Source of the DNA: Numida meleagris
Taxonomy: Eukaryota; Chordata; Aves; Galliformes; Numididae
NCBI RefSeq assembly: GCF_002078875.1
Contig: NC_034415.1
Location: forward strand, 16,837,331-16,901,330
Length of the DNA: 64,000 bases
Direction: 5' to 3'
Position numbers and translations under genes: made by a program. The first letter of the stretch is position 1, and every line of letters begins with the position of its first letter. Shown piece after piece: positions 1-13,117 of this stretch. Below the pieces are notes generated by a model. The model was not told the origin of the DNA and searched no databases. It saw only the letters and a list, made by a program, of their open reading frames with translations.

Positions 1-2442
1 GTGAATTTCATTCTTAAGCCTATATATTTACTTAACGTTTGAGGAATAGGAAATGCCTTTGATCCCATATTGCACAAATGACAAAAGAATTATGAAAAAA
101 ACTCCAGCTTAAAACTTCTTAATGAATATTCATTTTTGAATTTTTTTTTTTTATCTTTTCTCGTGAATATATATAGAGATCTTGTAAGTAGAGGGAAGAT
201 AAGATGAGGCTTTTCCTAAGCACTGGGCTACAAGTTTCTTTCTAGTCCTGTTTTTCTCTTGCCTCTACATTATAGAAAATTAAGAAAAAAACTTTTTTTT
301 AATCAAATTTTGAGTAGCAGAAATAGAATCCAGTGTCACTCATGCTTTAGCTTTTGAGGTGCTGTGTTTTGTTATTTATCTAATGCCAGTTTATGTTATT
401 TCTTTATTAGAAGTTCTTTTCTCATCTTGCTTTTGAGGTGGAGAAAAGCTTCCTTTCTACTCACTCTCAGTGTCTTTATTTCTAATGTGCTCATTACATT
501 ACGTGGAAGTTAATTTTTTGCTGAACAAAATTGATACAGAGCAGAGGGGTACTAAAGAAGTATTTAAAGCATAGGGGCGGAAATTCATGGCTGTTGAAAA
601 GTTTCCATTGGAAACCTCTGATTTCCTCAGGGTACCATGTAATAATAGGGTTCTTTCTGAGCACTGGGCCATTTGAAGTGGTTGTGGAGCCTATATGCAC
701 TGGCCAGTTGAATGCCACTATATTTCTTAGATGGATTCACGCTATTTTTCTTAATAGTCTCAGAAGAGAGTCTCTAAATGAATGGGAATATAGGCAGATA
801 TATCCCACAAATTATTTTATAGGTATGGGATAAATCACAATAAAACAACATAATAATGAACTTTTAATTGCCTATTTTTAAATATCATCTTTTTTTTTGT
901 CCTAGATTCCTGCACATAGTAACCTAAAGCATGCAAAATATTGTTTGCTCTTAATATCAGCCCTGCAGACATCAGCATCATTAGCTTTTGCAGGATAAGG
1001 GGAAGATTCTCAAGAGCAGAGCTGAATAAAGTTGTTTTCAGTATTTTATGGTATGACAAAAAATCCTAGCTTTGTCCTTCTATATTGTTGTACTATTGTA
1101 TTGAATAATTCTCTTTTTTAAGTCTTCAAGTTAGTTGATGAATTGTGAAATCAACTGCGCTGTAATGGCCCAGCATTAAGGAACCCTGTGGTTTTGAAGG
1201 GTTAATTGAGTTTCCACACCTTTTAGCATCTGCAGTAGTAAGTGATGACCAGGGTAGCAGTGAGAACAGAGAGGACATGAATGTCTTGAATGTTCTGTTC
1301 TCTTGACCATTCCAAGTTCCAGTATGGTCAGTTTCGATTATTGTTCTCGTTAAATGCAAATAATCACAGACAGAGGTCTGGATTACAGGGTTACAGAGGT
1401 ATGGTCTTAACTGTGTTTAAAGGCAGTGTTGATCAGTTGTCAAATGAAATCCTCATTTCTTGGTACGGATCTTATTACACTGGTTATTACATTGACATGG
1501 TACTGATTCCTCAAGAACAAAAGAGCTACAGAAACCACTAAAATATGTTTTTGTTTGTCTTCCTTAGCCAGACCCTCTGACTCTCTGCAGCTGAACGGAT
1601 TTTTCTCCAGTTAAAATATAAATCCTTTTTGAAATGAGCTTGTTTGCTACATTTTTGCCAAGAAGACATTTTTATAATGGAGTTGTAATTGTAAACTTCT
1701 GAAAGCAGGACTGTATTCTAAGGTTGCTGTCAGTGCTCTTGCAACAGAGTAGCCAGTGTGGAACTGTGATAGATGCTGTATGATTTGCTCTGCTTGCCCT
1801 GCTCTCTGTTCCATCCCTCTCTCCCCAAGACTGGCCCAAACAGAAATGGCCCTTGATTGCGTTTTACTGTAAGGCTTACTATATTAAGAAAGCTGTCTTA
1901 TACAAAGCTTTGAGACACTGCAGACCTACTAGACTGTGGTATGGAATATTGTTTGGGAAAAAAAAAGGGAGGGGGTGGCATTACTGTGTCTGGATACTAC
2001 GCTAATCTATCCAGTATGGCTGTTTCATATGGTTAAGCCTATTACAGCTTTGCTTGATGTCTTTCATCTTTGTTGAGGACATAGGGTATCATTAACATTA
2101 CCAGCTGCATTGTTTTCTACTAATATCAGCAACAGAGAAAAAAAAAATGATTCTCTTGTTTTCCACTTACATAGTTCTCGTATTGCCAAACAAATGTGAA
2201 ACAGGCTTTTACAATAATAGTATTTTCCCAAATGCCCTGTTAATTTTCAGTAAACCAAAGTAAAATGTGTTATTGTTTATTAAGACTGTGTGACCCATAT
2301 GGATTCCAGATGATATGACTTTCAGTAAAATGCTGCAATTATGTGCAAGCAACTTGAATTTTTATTTCAGTTCAAGCTCCTATATGTGACTCAGGACAAG
2401 AAATGGTCATTTAAGTTGTGACAGAGACTGTATTTTACTTAC

Positions 2443-2510
2443 AATCACAGAATCACAGAATTGTAGGGGTTGGAAGAGACCTCTGGAGATCATGAATTCC
2501 ATCCCCCCAG
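2443..2510 (-). mobile_element. CR1 LINE 3'-end fragment
   Basis: On the + strand this reads aatcacagaatcacagaatt followed by a stretch matching rggttggaagagacctctggagatcat. That is the reverse complement of the conserved CR1 3' untranslated end, the same motif that ends the much longer CR1 copy at 51321. Only about 70 bases remain, so this is a strongly 5'-truncated copy with its 3' end at the left. It has no coding capacity. Confidence 0.85.
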
Positions 2511-4640
2511 CAATGATGATAGTTCTGTTCGCTTACATACCACTTTTCACTTGAACCTATCTAAGAAGACTTGAGCTGTTGGTAGTGAGTTTAATGTGGG
2601 AATGCTGTAGACACATTGATATAACTGTATCTACCAAAGTACATCTTTTGTCTTTATAAGAGGATTTAGGGGCTTTATTGGCTATGACTTCTGGGGAAGT
2701 TGTCTCTGTATGATGGCTCCTCATGGCCATCTTGTTTTGTACTGCTGCATAGTGATTTAGACCTCAGTAAATAGGTGCTTTCTTTTTTTTCTTGCTAAAC
2801 TGAGTATAATGAATCAATGAGACTTTTTGCAAAGTAGCATTCCTCTTATGGTATTTGCTATGAGAATTTTTCTTTTTATGGAATACTTGGCATCTTAAAA
2901 ATGGTGAAAGTTATTCAGACATTTCATGTAGAGATCAAGGACCTCTCAGAGTCACAATTGAATTCTAAATGTGTGTCTTCATACAACAATGTACTATAAT
3001 CATAATATAATCTGTATTCTGTCTTCATATTAATTGTATAAAAAAGGTGTGGATTGTTAACAGTATGAAAAAGTGGCATCTTAGGGACGAAGTTGAAGAA
3101 ATATTTTCTTTTTCCTGGAAAATAAAGGTTACTAACATTTTTAAATATCGATGAGATTTTTGCAATTCACATATATAACAGGGAAGTTATTGCTAAGTAC
3201 TTATACCTCTGCACAATATTTGCAAATGGGTGACTTACAGGTCTGTGAAAGAATCTGCATTTGAACTGATCTACGTGGTCTCCATAATGTAAATCTTATG
3301 GAATGCACATCATCGAACAGTCTTCAGTCTATGTCTAATGATGTTTTTCAAAGGAAAAAGATGTTTCTCCAATGGCAGTCTGGGGGCAAACTTACACCTG
3401 ATCATAGTGGCCAGCTGATGCATTAACTGAGTGGCAGTGACGACACCCTGCTGATGGATCACAGTCTCAAAGATACATGAAGATTAAATTTAGATACACT
3501 ATAGGACAACAGGTGAAGTTTATCTGGCAACAGTGAGAATGTTTTGAGATAGTAAGCTTTCTTGGGAAGAAATAGAGTTACCTCCGTAGAGATTATGAAT
3601 GGTGATTTCCCAGTGTTTTCTGACCAGCTTGTTCTGTCAGGGTAGGTGGATAGTATTTCCAGGGGAAAGCACAAGGCTAAAGGTTTTATTTGCCTCTGTG
3701 TTAATTTAGTCAACTATTTATCTGGATAGGGCATCTGCATTACACTTCTATTCATTATAGTCCACTTAGTATTCATAGACCAAGAGGCTGTGGATTCCCA
3801 AAGAATACGTGAAGGTGTTTTGCAAATAGATTTTTATAGCAATATTAGAGACTTTAATGCTCATTGTTCTATATTCTATATCTGTACACTGTAAAGTGAT
3901 ACTTGTAGAAAAATATGTATTGGAGAAAAGACATCAATCTATAATTTCAGCTTTGTAGTTTCAACATCTCAAGTGTAATAACATAAAAAGTTGAAGATTT
4001 GATAACCCCTTGAGTGTTTCCAGTGGCTGGAAAAAAAAAAAAAAGGAACTTAATAAAGGTGATCTTTAAAACATTGAGTAAATTTGGAAATCTGAATAGA
4101 GATTTTGAATTTTTACTAACTGTGAATTTTCAGAATAAAATAAAAATAACTATCACTTCCATCACTTTCACAGTTCATCCTTCCACTAGTTGTGGGTTTT
4201 AGGTGTTTTTTTCTTTTTATTCTGTGAGTTTTATTTTCCTTCAGACTTTTACATTTTAACTCTTGAATATGGTAACAATATCGAGTAGTCATAAATTTAG
4301 CGGAAAGAACAGGATCTGCCAACATGAAATGGCTGTTTTGCTTAGTAATTTATAGGACTCAAACTGGATTTCATTTTCAAAATACAAAATCATGTAGAAA
4401 TACAAAACTGATAAATAATGCTGAAGTTTTGATACACAGATCTAGTGAAGTTCAGTGCATGTCTGTACCATTTAAAAAAAAATATATATTCTTCTATTTA
4501 AAAAAGCCTCTGTTTGGATTTTGACAAAACAAGCGGGGGTTGGAAAAGCCAGTTGTGTGCTTTTAGATTAATGGGGCATAGAGTTGTCTGGTCAAGTGTC
4601 AAGTTTTAGAGTGAAGGAGCTATTACACTTTATTGTGTTA

Positions 4641-4719
4641 GTGTCCTACAAAGAGGAAAACTTAACTCTTAAGTTAACTTAAGAGTTAAGAGTAACTTAA
4701 CTTAAGAGTTTGTGTCCTA
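4641..4719. repeat. Perfect 30-base palindrome between 8-base direct repeats
   Basis: Bases 4661-4690 form an exact palindrome: the half-site CTTAACTCTTAAGTT is followed by its own reverse complement. Bases 4694-4710 then repeat the right half almost exactly. The block is bracketed by two copies of GTGTCCTA at 4641-4648 and 4712-4719. All of this is read directly from the bases. A replication template-switch, or a small insertion with a target-site duplication, could produce it; I know of no named element that matches. Confidence 0.9.
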
Positions 4720-4961
4720 GAGTATATCTTGCTGTGCTGAATCCTTTTGTAAGTCTTTAACAACTGCTTTAGTTACAGTTTCCTAATGGTGGGAACTATT
4801 AAGCAGCATTCTAATATTTAGAATGGCTTTGGGAAGTATGTGCATGATGTGAAACCTTTTGAAACTGCTCATAGGCATTTTAAGTTTTAGATTACAAGTT
4901 CCTCTCAAAATTTTCATATTCAAATTTGTTAAACATCTTTTTTTTAATTTCTGTTTTTCAG

Positions 4962-5066
4962 AGAATAGTGGAAATACGATCCTCAGCTGTACGATTTTGC
5001 AGCCATGCTATGCACCTGGAAAAACTGCCCTTCACACTAGAGTATCTGTAACGTGCACCTTGAAAG
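4962..5066 (+). CDS. Candidate coding exon 1 of an unrecognised split gene
   Basis: The segment is open for 35 codons, in phase 1 at both ends (105 bases). It follows a strong acceptor (long T-rich tract ending tttctgtttttcag) and ends at a good donor, TTGAAAG|GTAATC. The frame begins ENSGNTILSCTILQPC and ends RVSVTCTLK. It is rich in beta-branched residues and has three cysteines, so it resembles beta-sandwich strands. Its end phase matches the candidate exon at 8866, where the joined codon GTT gives valine. I cannot name the protein. No start codon is assigned because the phase-1 acceptor implies an exon upstream of, or early in, this window. Confidence 0.45.
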
Positions 5067-8000
5067 GTAATCTGTTCCTTGAAAACTTCAGGTGAAATTT
5101 ATACTTCGATCTACCCCTCTTTTGTCATTACTGCCTGCCCGTGTTATGTCTCTTAAATTTTTGGTGTTATTCCATAGTGCTTGATGTCCATTTATGATCT
5201 ACAGCGCAGATTCTGTTTTCCCTGCAGTCACTATGCTGTTAAGTCCTGAATATATTCAATCTTTTATGAAATTTGACTTTAAAAAAAAGACCACCACTAC
5301 AGCAAAAAATGTTTTCCAATACTAAAAATATTCTCCTAGTAAAAATATTGCATATACTTCCTATTTTTATGTATATCAGTTGAATATATACATATACCAG
5401 TACAATAAGTACAACAGATCCAGCTGCACTAATTAAATGTCAAAAGTCTACTAGTTTGCTATTTAGAGAGTTCCTTGAAGAATTTTTTGTTATTATTCAG
5501 TATCATCAGATTATTATAAAATATCAGACAAAGCTAACAAGATACTTAGACTATTTTACACCTGTATTGTTGCACTTGCTATCCGTTTCCCTTCCCACAG
5601 TGTGCCACTTTGTTGTGCTTTCAAGTTGATTTGATTCCATATTTGAAAAGTACTGTTAACATTTACCTTCTTTACATAGTTAAAATGAAAGTTTCTTCCA
5701 CAGTTAACTATTATTTTTCTGGTACTACTTACAAATACTCAAGGCATCAAAGCTGATAATATGTTACTAGTATTTTGCTCACCTCTGAAACTGATGTTTA
5801 ATTATATGCTTCTTCCAAGATTGTTTACATATTTCTTAAAGACACAGGAGATAATCTTGCATTGTGCCTTACTTTCTGATGCTTTCAGTAAAGCATAGAC
5901 CCTTGGTTGCATGTTTTGATTTAGCAAAGCTAATAAATATGAAAAGTCTTTAAGCATAGTATTTCCCTCTAGTGCCTTTGAATGAAGTCTCCTTGTTCTG
6001 TCTTAACTGGTTTTCTTGTATAAAGCTATGCATTTCATACAATTCATTTTAAAATACTAGTGCTTTTTTTTGTCTTCCTCTTCTTTTATGAAGTATTCTG
6101 TCCACTAATGTATTCTGTCCAAATGCTGAGACTTAGAAAGGACTCCCTTCAGAACCTAGTATTATTATGTAGCAGTTTTGAAGTATCAATGATAAACTCA
6201 AGATCTGTGTTGCCCTTCTTTTAAAACATGCCGGATGTTATGAGATGAATGGTTCAGCTGTTCATACCACATGCTATTTCCTGTTGCATGACTACTGAGA
6301 AAGTGAAGCCAACTCGTAAGAATTCTATTTGGCTTGATAATACAGCGCCATTCACATTAATGTTAAGCTCTTAACTGATAAAATTATATAGGCATGGGCA
6401 AACTGTGTCAATGGTTAGGCTGGGAAAAGAGATTGAAAAAACTTAATAGAGGAAATAGAATACTATTGAAATAAAGATTTTTCAAGTACATGACAAAGTG
6501 AAAGGAATATTCACACTCCACTCTGAATAATCTTGTTTGGAATCTCTAAATAGTTGGAGTTACAGTAAAAATGAGAAGAAAAAAGATACTTAATGATTTT
6601 AATATACATGGGTAAGAAAAACCTTTGAAGATAAATATTTAATGTAAAGACTTGTTGAATGGAAATATTAGAATCAGATGAGATACTTGATCACATTTTC
6701 AGATACTACATTAAAGACTTCATGCTTCTTAGGAAACCAATTTTCCTTAAAAAGCTGAAAACAGGTCTTTCTCCATGCTCAAGTGAATCCTAATGACATT
6801 ACAAGGTTCCAGGGAATCCTGCTTGAACATAGAACATGCACAGTGGTTGGGTTCAAATGAGTTTTACTGTTGCTGTAGTGATGATTTGCTATGGGTCAAG
6901 ACATCTGCCATTCTTTAAGACTTCTGTAGCCTGTTTTGGTTCTACCTGAACTCCACATGCGAACCTGTGAGTGCGTATGGTTGTTTCTGGTGCTGTTTGG
7001 CAAAGCACTTAAGAGAACTTTCAGTCTTTCTCTGCTCTGGTTCTGGATTAAGAAGAAAAGCATGATTGCAAGGTGGCTTTTGCATGTAAACCCCAAAATA
7101 CTTTGGCATTGGGAATACAATTGTTTGTTTCATGCCCTTTTCTGTGCCACATGTAAGGTAGCCTACATAACAGTGAATGAATGAAATTCCTCTGGAAGAG
7201 TGTGTTTGGAGGGTGTTACTACTTATTCTTATCTGGATTAGATTCTATCATGATTTCAAGAGAGTATGTTAGGATTTTTGCTGTATTGTAAGTGCTAGTT
7301 CAAAGCAAAATAATTTGTGTTTTTAGTATTGCTTCTCTTCATATAAGTTTCATTTAAAGTTATCGTGGTAGAAGAGGAGAATCTTTTTGTGAATGGAGGA
7401 GGGAGGGGATGAGAACAACTAATTATTTGGGAACTAGTAAACAGTATGCAAAAGTTTGGGAATATTTTTCAAGGCATAGAAAAGGCAGATGGCTGGCCAA
7501 AAAGCTGTGACTGGCCTTAAGGGTTGGAAATAATTTAGAGCTAACCTAACAGAAGATATTCTGAGTAGGTGATGTCTAGGAAACTTTTTTTTTTCGAGGT
7601 TGTTGGATTTTATAAAATATTGTATCTTTCTGAAGTGTTCCTTCAACACAGGTGGAGCTAATTTGTAAAGTCTTTGTATCTTCTTGCGAAGTATTCCTAC
7701 AAGACAGACGTCCCCTATTCCCTTATCAAATCCACTAAGAGAGCCTTTAAAAAGGCATGTTTGGTCTCTTGAAAAGTGATTATAGCAAAAAAAAGTATTA
7801 CTGTTTATTTAAGCCTTTGCTTCATAAGCTCTAGATAGGCGAACTTTGGTGTGGCTCAATTGTTTATTAATTGTTGTCTTTGTTAGTAATATAGATAACT
7901 TTTTTCATTCAAATTTCTGATAATGCGGACAGTTATTATCCGAAGTAACATAAATGTCAATGATTAATTGAAGATTTCTGTTCCAGCAGAGCAATTCATG

Positions 8001-8865
8001 TATACTTATGCACACGTGTGCATCCATGCTCATGTCTTGGGTAGATTCAGTCCTTGAGCTGTGGGCTACACCTGTGGAAGCACACACCTGGTAAACAAAC
8101 TTTGTGTACAAGTAAAATTTCTGGTGGATCTCCTGTACATTCTGTTGTTTCTTTTCATCCTGCTCTAAAGCTGCAGATATCTTGTTTCCTGACTTTCTGC
8201 CAGAGCCCTGCATAAAGTCTCTGGCTACAAAGTGTAAGAGATTAAAAAGAGAATGACTTCTGAATGAGGAGGCTGCTTTAAATTATTCAGAGATCCTCCC
8301 TCTTCCTCTGTTCCTTTTCTTGATGTTTTGGATCAGCAGCACATTCCTAGCTGTACGTGTCTTTAGAAAATATATTTTAAAGGAACAACTTCAATTTGTA
8401 AGAGACTTTGAAACTAAAGCACAAAGCAGTCATTTTTGCTTCATTGCATGTAGTGTAATAGACAACTGTCTCTGTCTAACTTAGAAATATGAAGAATCAC
8501 TAAATTCACAAGTTTTGTATAATCTTTTAAAATCCTTTCTAAGGAAAAAAAAAAGTCATTTTAAAGGAACAAACAAGCAGTTGAGACTTGTCACAGTAAC
8601 TGGTTTATCTTCAAACTTTTGGCATCAGGGTCCCTGATCCTTTTGTCAGTTAAAAAAAAAAAATGCTTTTCTAAGAGCTCTCTAGGAAGAGAATACTCCC
8701 TGAGGGTACTAAGGCATTTTGAAGAAAATAAAAAATGAATTAAATCTTCACCCAAAACTTGAACTGGACCCAAACTTAACATTTCTTGAGGCTTGACAAG
8801 TTTAGAATGTTTCCTTCCTCTCCCTCCTCATTACTTTTCATTTACACGCTCTTCTGCATTTCCAG
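5067..8865 (+). other. Putative intron between candidate exons 1 and 2
   Basis: AT-rich sequence bounded by GTAATC and a pyrimidine-rich TTTCCAG. I see no repeat family, RNA gene or convincing ORF in it. The overlapping open frames at 6896-7184 on both strands look like chance. Confidence 0.4.
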
Positions 8866-8931
8866 TTTCTGGCCAAGAAGTGAGCTATGCGTTGCTGGAA
8901 TTCTGCACCAAACAGGGGCAATATTTCAGTG
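8866..8931 (+). CDS. Candidate coding exon 2 of the split gene
   Basis: This 66-base exon is in phase 1 at both ends. It follows one of the best polypyrimidine tracts in the window (ttcctctccctcctcatt, continuing to gcatttccag). The donor is TTCAGTG|GTATAT. The frame reads SGQEVSYALLEFCTKQGQYFS, again beta-strand-like. Joined to the exon at 4962 it continues TCTLK-V-SGQEVSYALL without a stop. It can be joined to the exon at 18432 (codon GCA) or to the optional exon at 9449 (codon GTA). Function unknown. Confidence 0.45.
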
Positions 8932-9448
8932 GTATATTTTGGCTTGCTTATAAGAAAAGAATTCCCAAAGAACTCAAGGAAAACATGTCCATGTTGAAAT
9001 GCTGGACGATTTTGGAAAAAATCAAAAGGTTTAGGTAATATTTAAGTAATAACAGTGATTGTTAATAATTTAAGAAAATTGTTCATGTCAAGTTCCCCTT
9101 CTTTCCTATGCCAGCTGTTAGCATAATTATGAAAATATAATACTAACATTATTTTATTTATTTAGCGTTTATATAAATGACTGAAGTGGACTATAAAAAG
9201 AAATGAAGATTTAATTAAAATGAAATAGAATGAAAAAATCTATATTTAAAAAGAAAAAAGATGTTTTAAAAACCTTCTAAATTTTTGTCATCATTATTGC
9301 TAACTTGAACATTACTAACACTAGCCTGAACTAAAAGTTAAGAGTTCTACATGCTTGACTGAGATGTTTGAGTACTCTTCTTGTAACCTTAAATGAACTA
9401 AGAATCTGACAACACCCTTTCTACTCTCCTCTTACAAATTTTTCTCAG

Positions 9449-9505
9449 TATGTGTTCTGCCAGTTTCTGAATGCAATAAAATCTTCAACATGTCAGACAT
9501 TGAGT
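9449..9505 (+). CDS. Possible optional exon 2b
   Basis: Fifty-seven bases after a good acceptor (cttacaaatttttctcag), ending at a weak donor, GAGT|GTAAAC. In phase 1 it reads CVLPVSECNKIFNMSDIE and stays phase 1, so it can be included between the exons at 8866 and 18432 or skipped without disturbing the frame. The weak donor makes it the least secure internal exon of the model. Confidence 0.2.
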
Positions 9506-9695
9506 GTAAACCTAAATAGTTCTGGCTTGCAGATATCAAGCCAGTGAACTAAGCCCTTGAGAAATCCACTCTATAAAACTTGCCTTGATACCTGGAGCTT
9601 TTCTGCTTCAGAGGTTCAGTAACAAGAATTATTGCCACTAAGGACTTCCACGGTTATGTAGTGATGATACATTGCTGTTCTAATGAAACATTAAA

Positions 9696-9711
9696 ATATA
9701 TATATATATAA
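9696..9711. repeat. (TA)n tract
   Basis: A run of alternating A and T about 16 bases long, read directly. Confidence 0.9.
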
Positions 9712-9949
9712 AGATATTATAAAAACACAACATAATAAAAAAGAACTTCTGTCTTAGATTTAAATAATTTTGGAAACACTGCTTCTTTAGGGACAGCGTT
9801 CTTCACAGCCAGAAGATACATTTACTTTCTGACAGCCTGTCTGACTATTTTTGACAGCAGCTACCCTGAAATTTCTGTGGGCCTTTGAAAAAAATTAACT
9901 GATTCTGTTTTATTTGTTTTTAAACAAATTAACAAATAACAGTATTAAC

Positions 9950-9973
9950 AAATACTGTTTTAAAACAGTATTT
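9950..9973. repeat. Perfect 24-base palindrome
   Basis: The half-site AAATACTGTTTT is followed immediately by its reverse complement, AAAACAGTATTT. A further copy of AACAGTATT lies just upstream near 9938. No loop is present, so it could extrude only as a cruciform. It lies inside a putative intron. Confidence 0.9.
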
Positions 9974-10102
9974 CTAACAGCTAAGTAGCTTTCTGATTAG
10001 AGATGACTGTGAACTTTTCTAGTGCTTATCTCTAATGTACCTCCAGAAATTATTTCCATTAGGAATTGGAAAAATACTTCCAAAAGGCAAAAATTTAACA
10101 TT

Positions 10103-10119
10103 AAAAAAAAAAAAAAAAA
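10103..10119. repeat. A17 homopolymer
   Basis: Seventeen consecutive A bases. There is no recognisable gene-like sequence immediately 5' of it, so I do not call it a retropseudogene tail. Confidence 0.9.
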
Positions 10120-13102
10120 GATGATAGAGATGGAAGATGACCTTCTGGGTTACTTAGTTTGATACTGTGCCATTGCTTTATTGTATTAAGTGGGTAAGGT
10201 TTTGAGGAGAGGGGGACAATTTCCTTGTGTTAACTAATAATACCTGGTTAATACGTTTTACTTACTGAGATCTTTTGCTCTGATGAAGTTTAGGTATCCT
10301 GTAGAGGAACTTTGTGTCTTTGCAGTGCTTGATATACTACTTACACAAGGTCTGTAAAAATAAAGGTATGGATGCATTGCTATTTTGCTCATTTTCTGCT
10401 TCTGATGCTTTAGCGTGGGTGAGATTAGCTCATAAGTAAATTTTCTTTTGCAGCCTTTTATTTGTGTAGGGGTAGATGAAGGGCAGCATGTCAAATCCAA
10501 CAGCCAAATGTTATTCTTGTGGCTGAACCAGCACATTGGACATATATAAAAAAAAGTCACAGGCAGTGGCCAGTGACCGCTGCCTGGTCCTCAGTACAGA
10601 GCTCTGTGGAGGAGCATGTGGTATGTTGAGTTAGGTGAGCCGACAATTTTGCTTGCAGTGTTCCAGGCCACTGACCATTTTCTTGCCTTTCTCCTGATCT
10701 CCATCAAACAAACAAACAAAACTAAAAAATACCCAGGGAAGTCTTCTTTAAATCGAATGCTAAATGTATTTGTATATAGAAAATAAATTGACACAACCCA
10801 GTGTAAGCCATCTAGTTAAGCCTGTTAACCTGTGCAGGTATGTGGACTGGTTACCATGCTGTAAGACATTGGTTGTCCCCAAGGTGCCCACCAGTGTATT
10901 TGCACTGACTGCACAGAAGCAAGGAGTATTGTTGGCTGAAGAAAGTGTCTGATCATAAGTAGAGGTTTATGGTATGATGCTTCTGTTGTTGGCATTTAAC
11001 AAATTTCACTTGTTTTCGGGTTCATTTTGAATTATCCCAGAGCCCTTAAATGAAGCGCCAAACCCTTCTGGAATTCTTTAGGTTTGATTAAACAACCCTT
11101 GAAGGAAAGTCCTCGTCCAACTTTTTAATGAAAAACAATGTGGACTTGCTAATTTATGAATAGATGACCAGAGGACTTTTTTTTTTATTGTTGTTGTTAT
11201 TTTTTCAGGATTGTAGGCTTTGGCATGTAGATTTGATACTCTCTCTACTTAGATGTTTGCTGCACCAAGAATGATTGCTCTTGGGCCAGGCCCTGTACTG
11301 TGAGAAGTGCTGCGCTCTGAAGGGAAAAATGGTGCAGAGCGGAGTCTGGGGAGAGTTTCTGTAAATATAACACATTGAAGACAAATAGAGAGTTTGCTTT
11401 GTGTTTGGTATTTTATAAATGGAAATCAAGATTACTATACTATCAGTTATAAAACTTAATAAGGAATTAAGATTACACAAGACAATTTGTTTTTTAAAGT
11501 TCACAAATGTAGTTATTGTGGATTACTCTAATGATGTATTTTACCTGTGCATTTTGGTGAAGCAGGGTATAGACAATGACCACTCATGAGAAAGTGTTTT
11601 GGATCCAAACTTGTTATACCATATGGAGATGGATGAGAAAAGAAAACAGTTATGTGTGTTTCATGGGAGTGTAGATTTTTCACTTCATTCTGGACAAAAA
11701 TAATGGGAAAATTAATCATATAATCAGATTTCCAAAAAATCTTTCTCAATCTGAGAAGCCTCATTGCCTCTACTGCAATGCAAATTTTTCACCTCTGACA
11801 TAGATACCTTGCCAGTAATGTACCTCAGGTGGAGTTGCTGTTAAGTAAGCATTCTTTGTCACGTGCTTTTAAATTAATTTGGTTAAAAGACTTTTGTTTT
11901 CTTTGAGGCTGCACGATTCAGAGGGAGAGAATTTGCAATTTATCCCTTATTAATTTTATTATAAAAGTTTAAGGTCAAAAGTCTCAGCCAGTGTGGAAAT
12001 TGGCAGAACTCCACTGGAGTCAAAAGGGCTTTGCCAGTTCACACCATCTGATGTGTCACCATTTCTTTTATTTTTTGCTAATGATGTTGTATAAAAATGT
12101 CACCACTGAATGCAGATAAATTATTTGTAATATAATGCCAACATTTGGTGCAGAAAGTGTTTCTTTTATATCACACAAAGTCTGTCTTAAATTGCTCAAG
12201 TTAAACTGAAAGTGAAAAAACATGAAATGGAAAACCCTAGAAACAGAATTATTCTGTTTTATTATCTGAGTGTTTAGCACTTTGCCCGAATGATAATGTT
12301 TTTCTTAATATATAAGACATAGTTTCTGCATGATTTCAGTTGTCTTTTTCTTCTTAAAAGAGAAATGAATATTTGGATAATTTAGTGAAGCGATAAGGGG
12401 AACAAAAGAGGTATTTTTTTCCTCTTTGGAGATAATGAGGGAAAGCAAGTGCCCAGAACCAAGTGTCTCTGTCAAGCAGTCAGTCTTTTCAGGTCCCAGG
12501 AAATAATAAAAAGGAAAAACAAACTAAACAAGTTAATGAAACAGAACCAAATCCCAAACCTTGCCTGCCTAAAATAACAATATAAATTTAAATCCTGGAG
12601 AGTAATATAGCATTTCCAACTTTCCAATCTGAATGAGATGTGAAGTTTTGTATTTCGATAAGGCAGTGATAAAAATTCAAATGTATGATTTGGGGAAGAT
12701 GGATAGAAGTAGTGTAGGACACTTAGGAAGTTCCATCTGATTTTTTTTGACATTTTTTTCATCCTTTTTCCAAAGATGAGTTAATGGAAATTTTCTGGAA
12801 TTTACCTGTGCCTATCTTCTGTCTCACTAGTAACAACTGAGTTGAAGTCTTAAGAAAGACCTGAAAATTGCTCTGCTCAGAAACCAGAAAGTGCTTTCAG
12901 CACAAAGATGGGTCCCATAGTATATAATCATAGGGCTGTCAGCTCTCTTCTTTGCCATAAGGAAGTTGTTAGAGTAGGAGCATCTTTGCAGATTAATTTG
13001 AAGTTTAAATTTAACCAAATCTTACAACGATCAGGGGTTTTGGTATGGATTCAACAGATACTGTGACAGCCAATCCCTAAACTACAAATTGCTTAGCACC
13101 AT

Positions 13103-13117
13103 AAATATATATATATT
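13103..13117. repeat. (AT)n tract
   Basis: Short alternating AT run (aaatatatatatatatt). Confidence 0.85.

Larger units (their letters stand above)
1..4961. other. Noncoding, no gene recognised (intergenic or intron)
   Basis: AT-rich single-copy sequence. Short open frames of about 60-100 codons occur on both strands, but none has convincing protein character or paired splice sites. It contains one CR1 3' scrap near 2443 and the palindrome at 4661, listed separately. A short open segment after an AG acceptor near 2368 (frame FKLLYVTQDKKWSFKL then stop) looks protein-like, but it has no good donor and its phase does not lead into the exon at 4962. If the gene described below is real, this stretch is probably its upstream intron. 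Confidence 0.5.

Noticed and set aside
6896..7184. Three overlapping open frames on both strands
   Set aside because: Simultaneous openness on both strands without splice sites or protein character suggests locally low stop frequency, not genes.
10103..10119. A17 run as a retropseudogene tail
   Set aside because: No gene-like sequence or target duplication is visible next to it.
10454..10550. Acceptor-preceded frame PFICVGVDEGQHVKSNSQML
   Set aside because: No usable donor before the stop, and the phase does not match the exon model.
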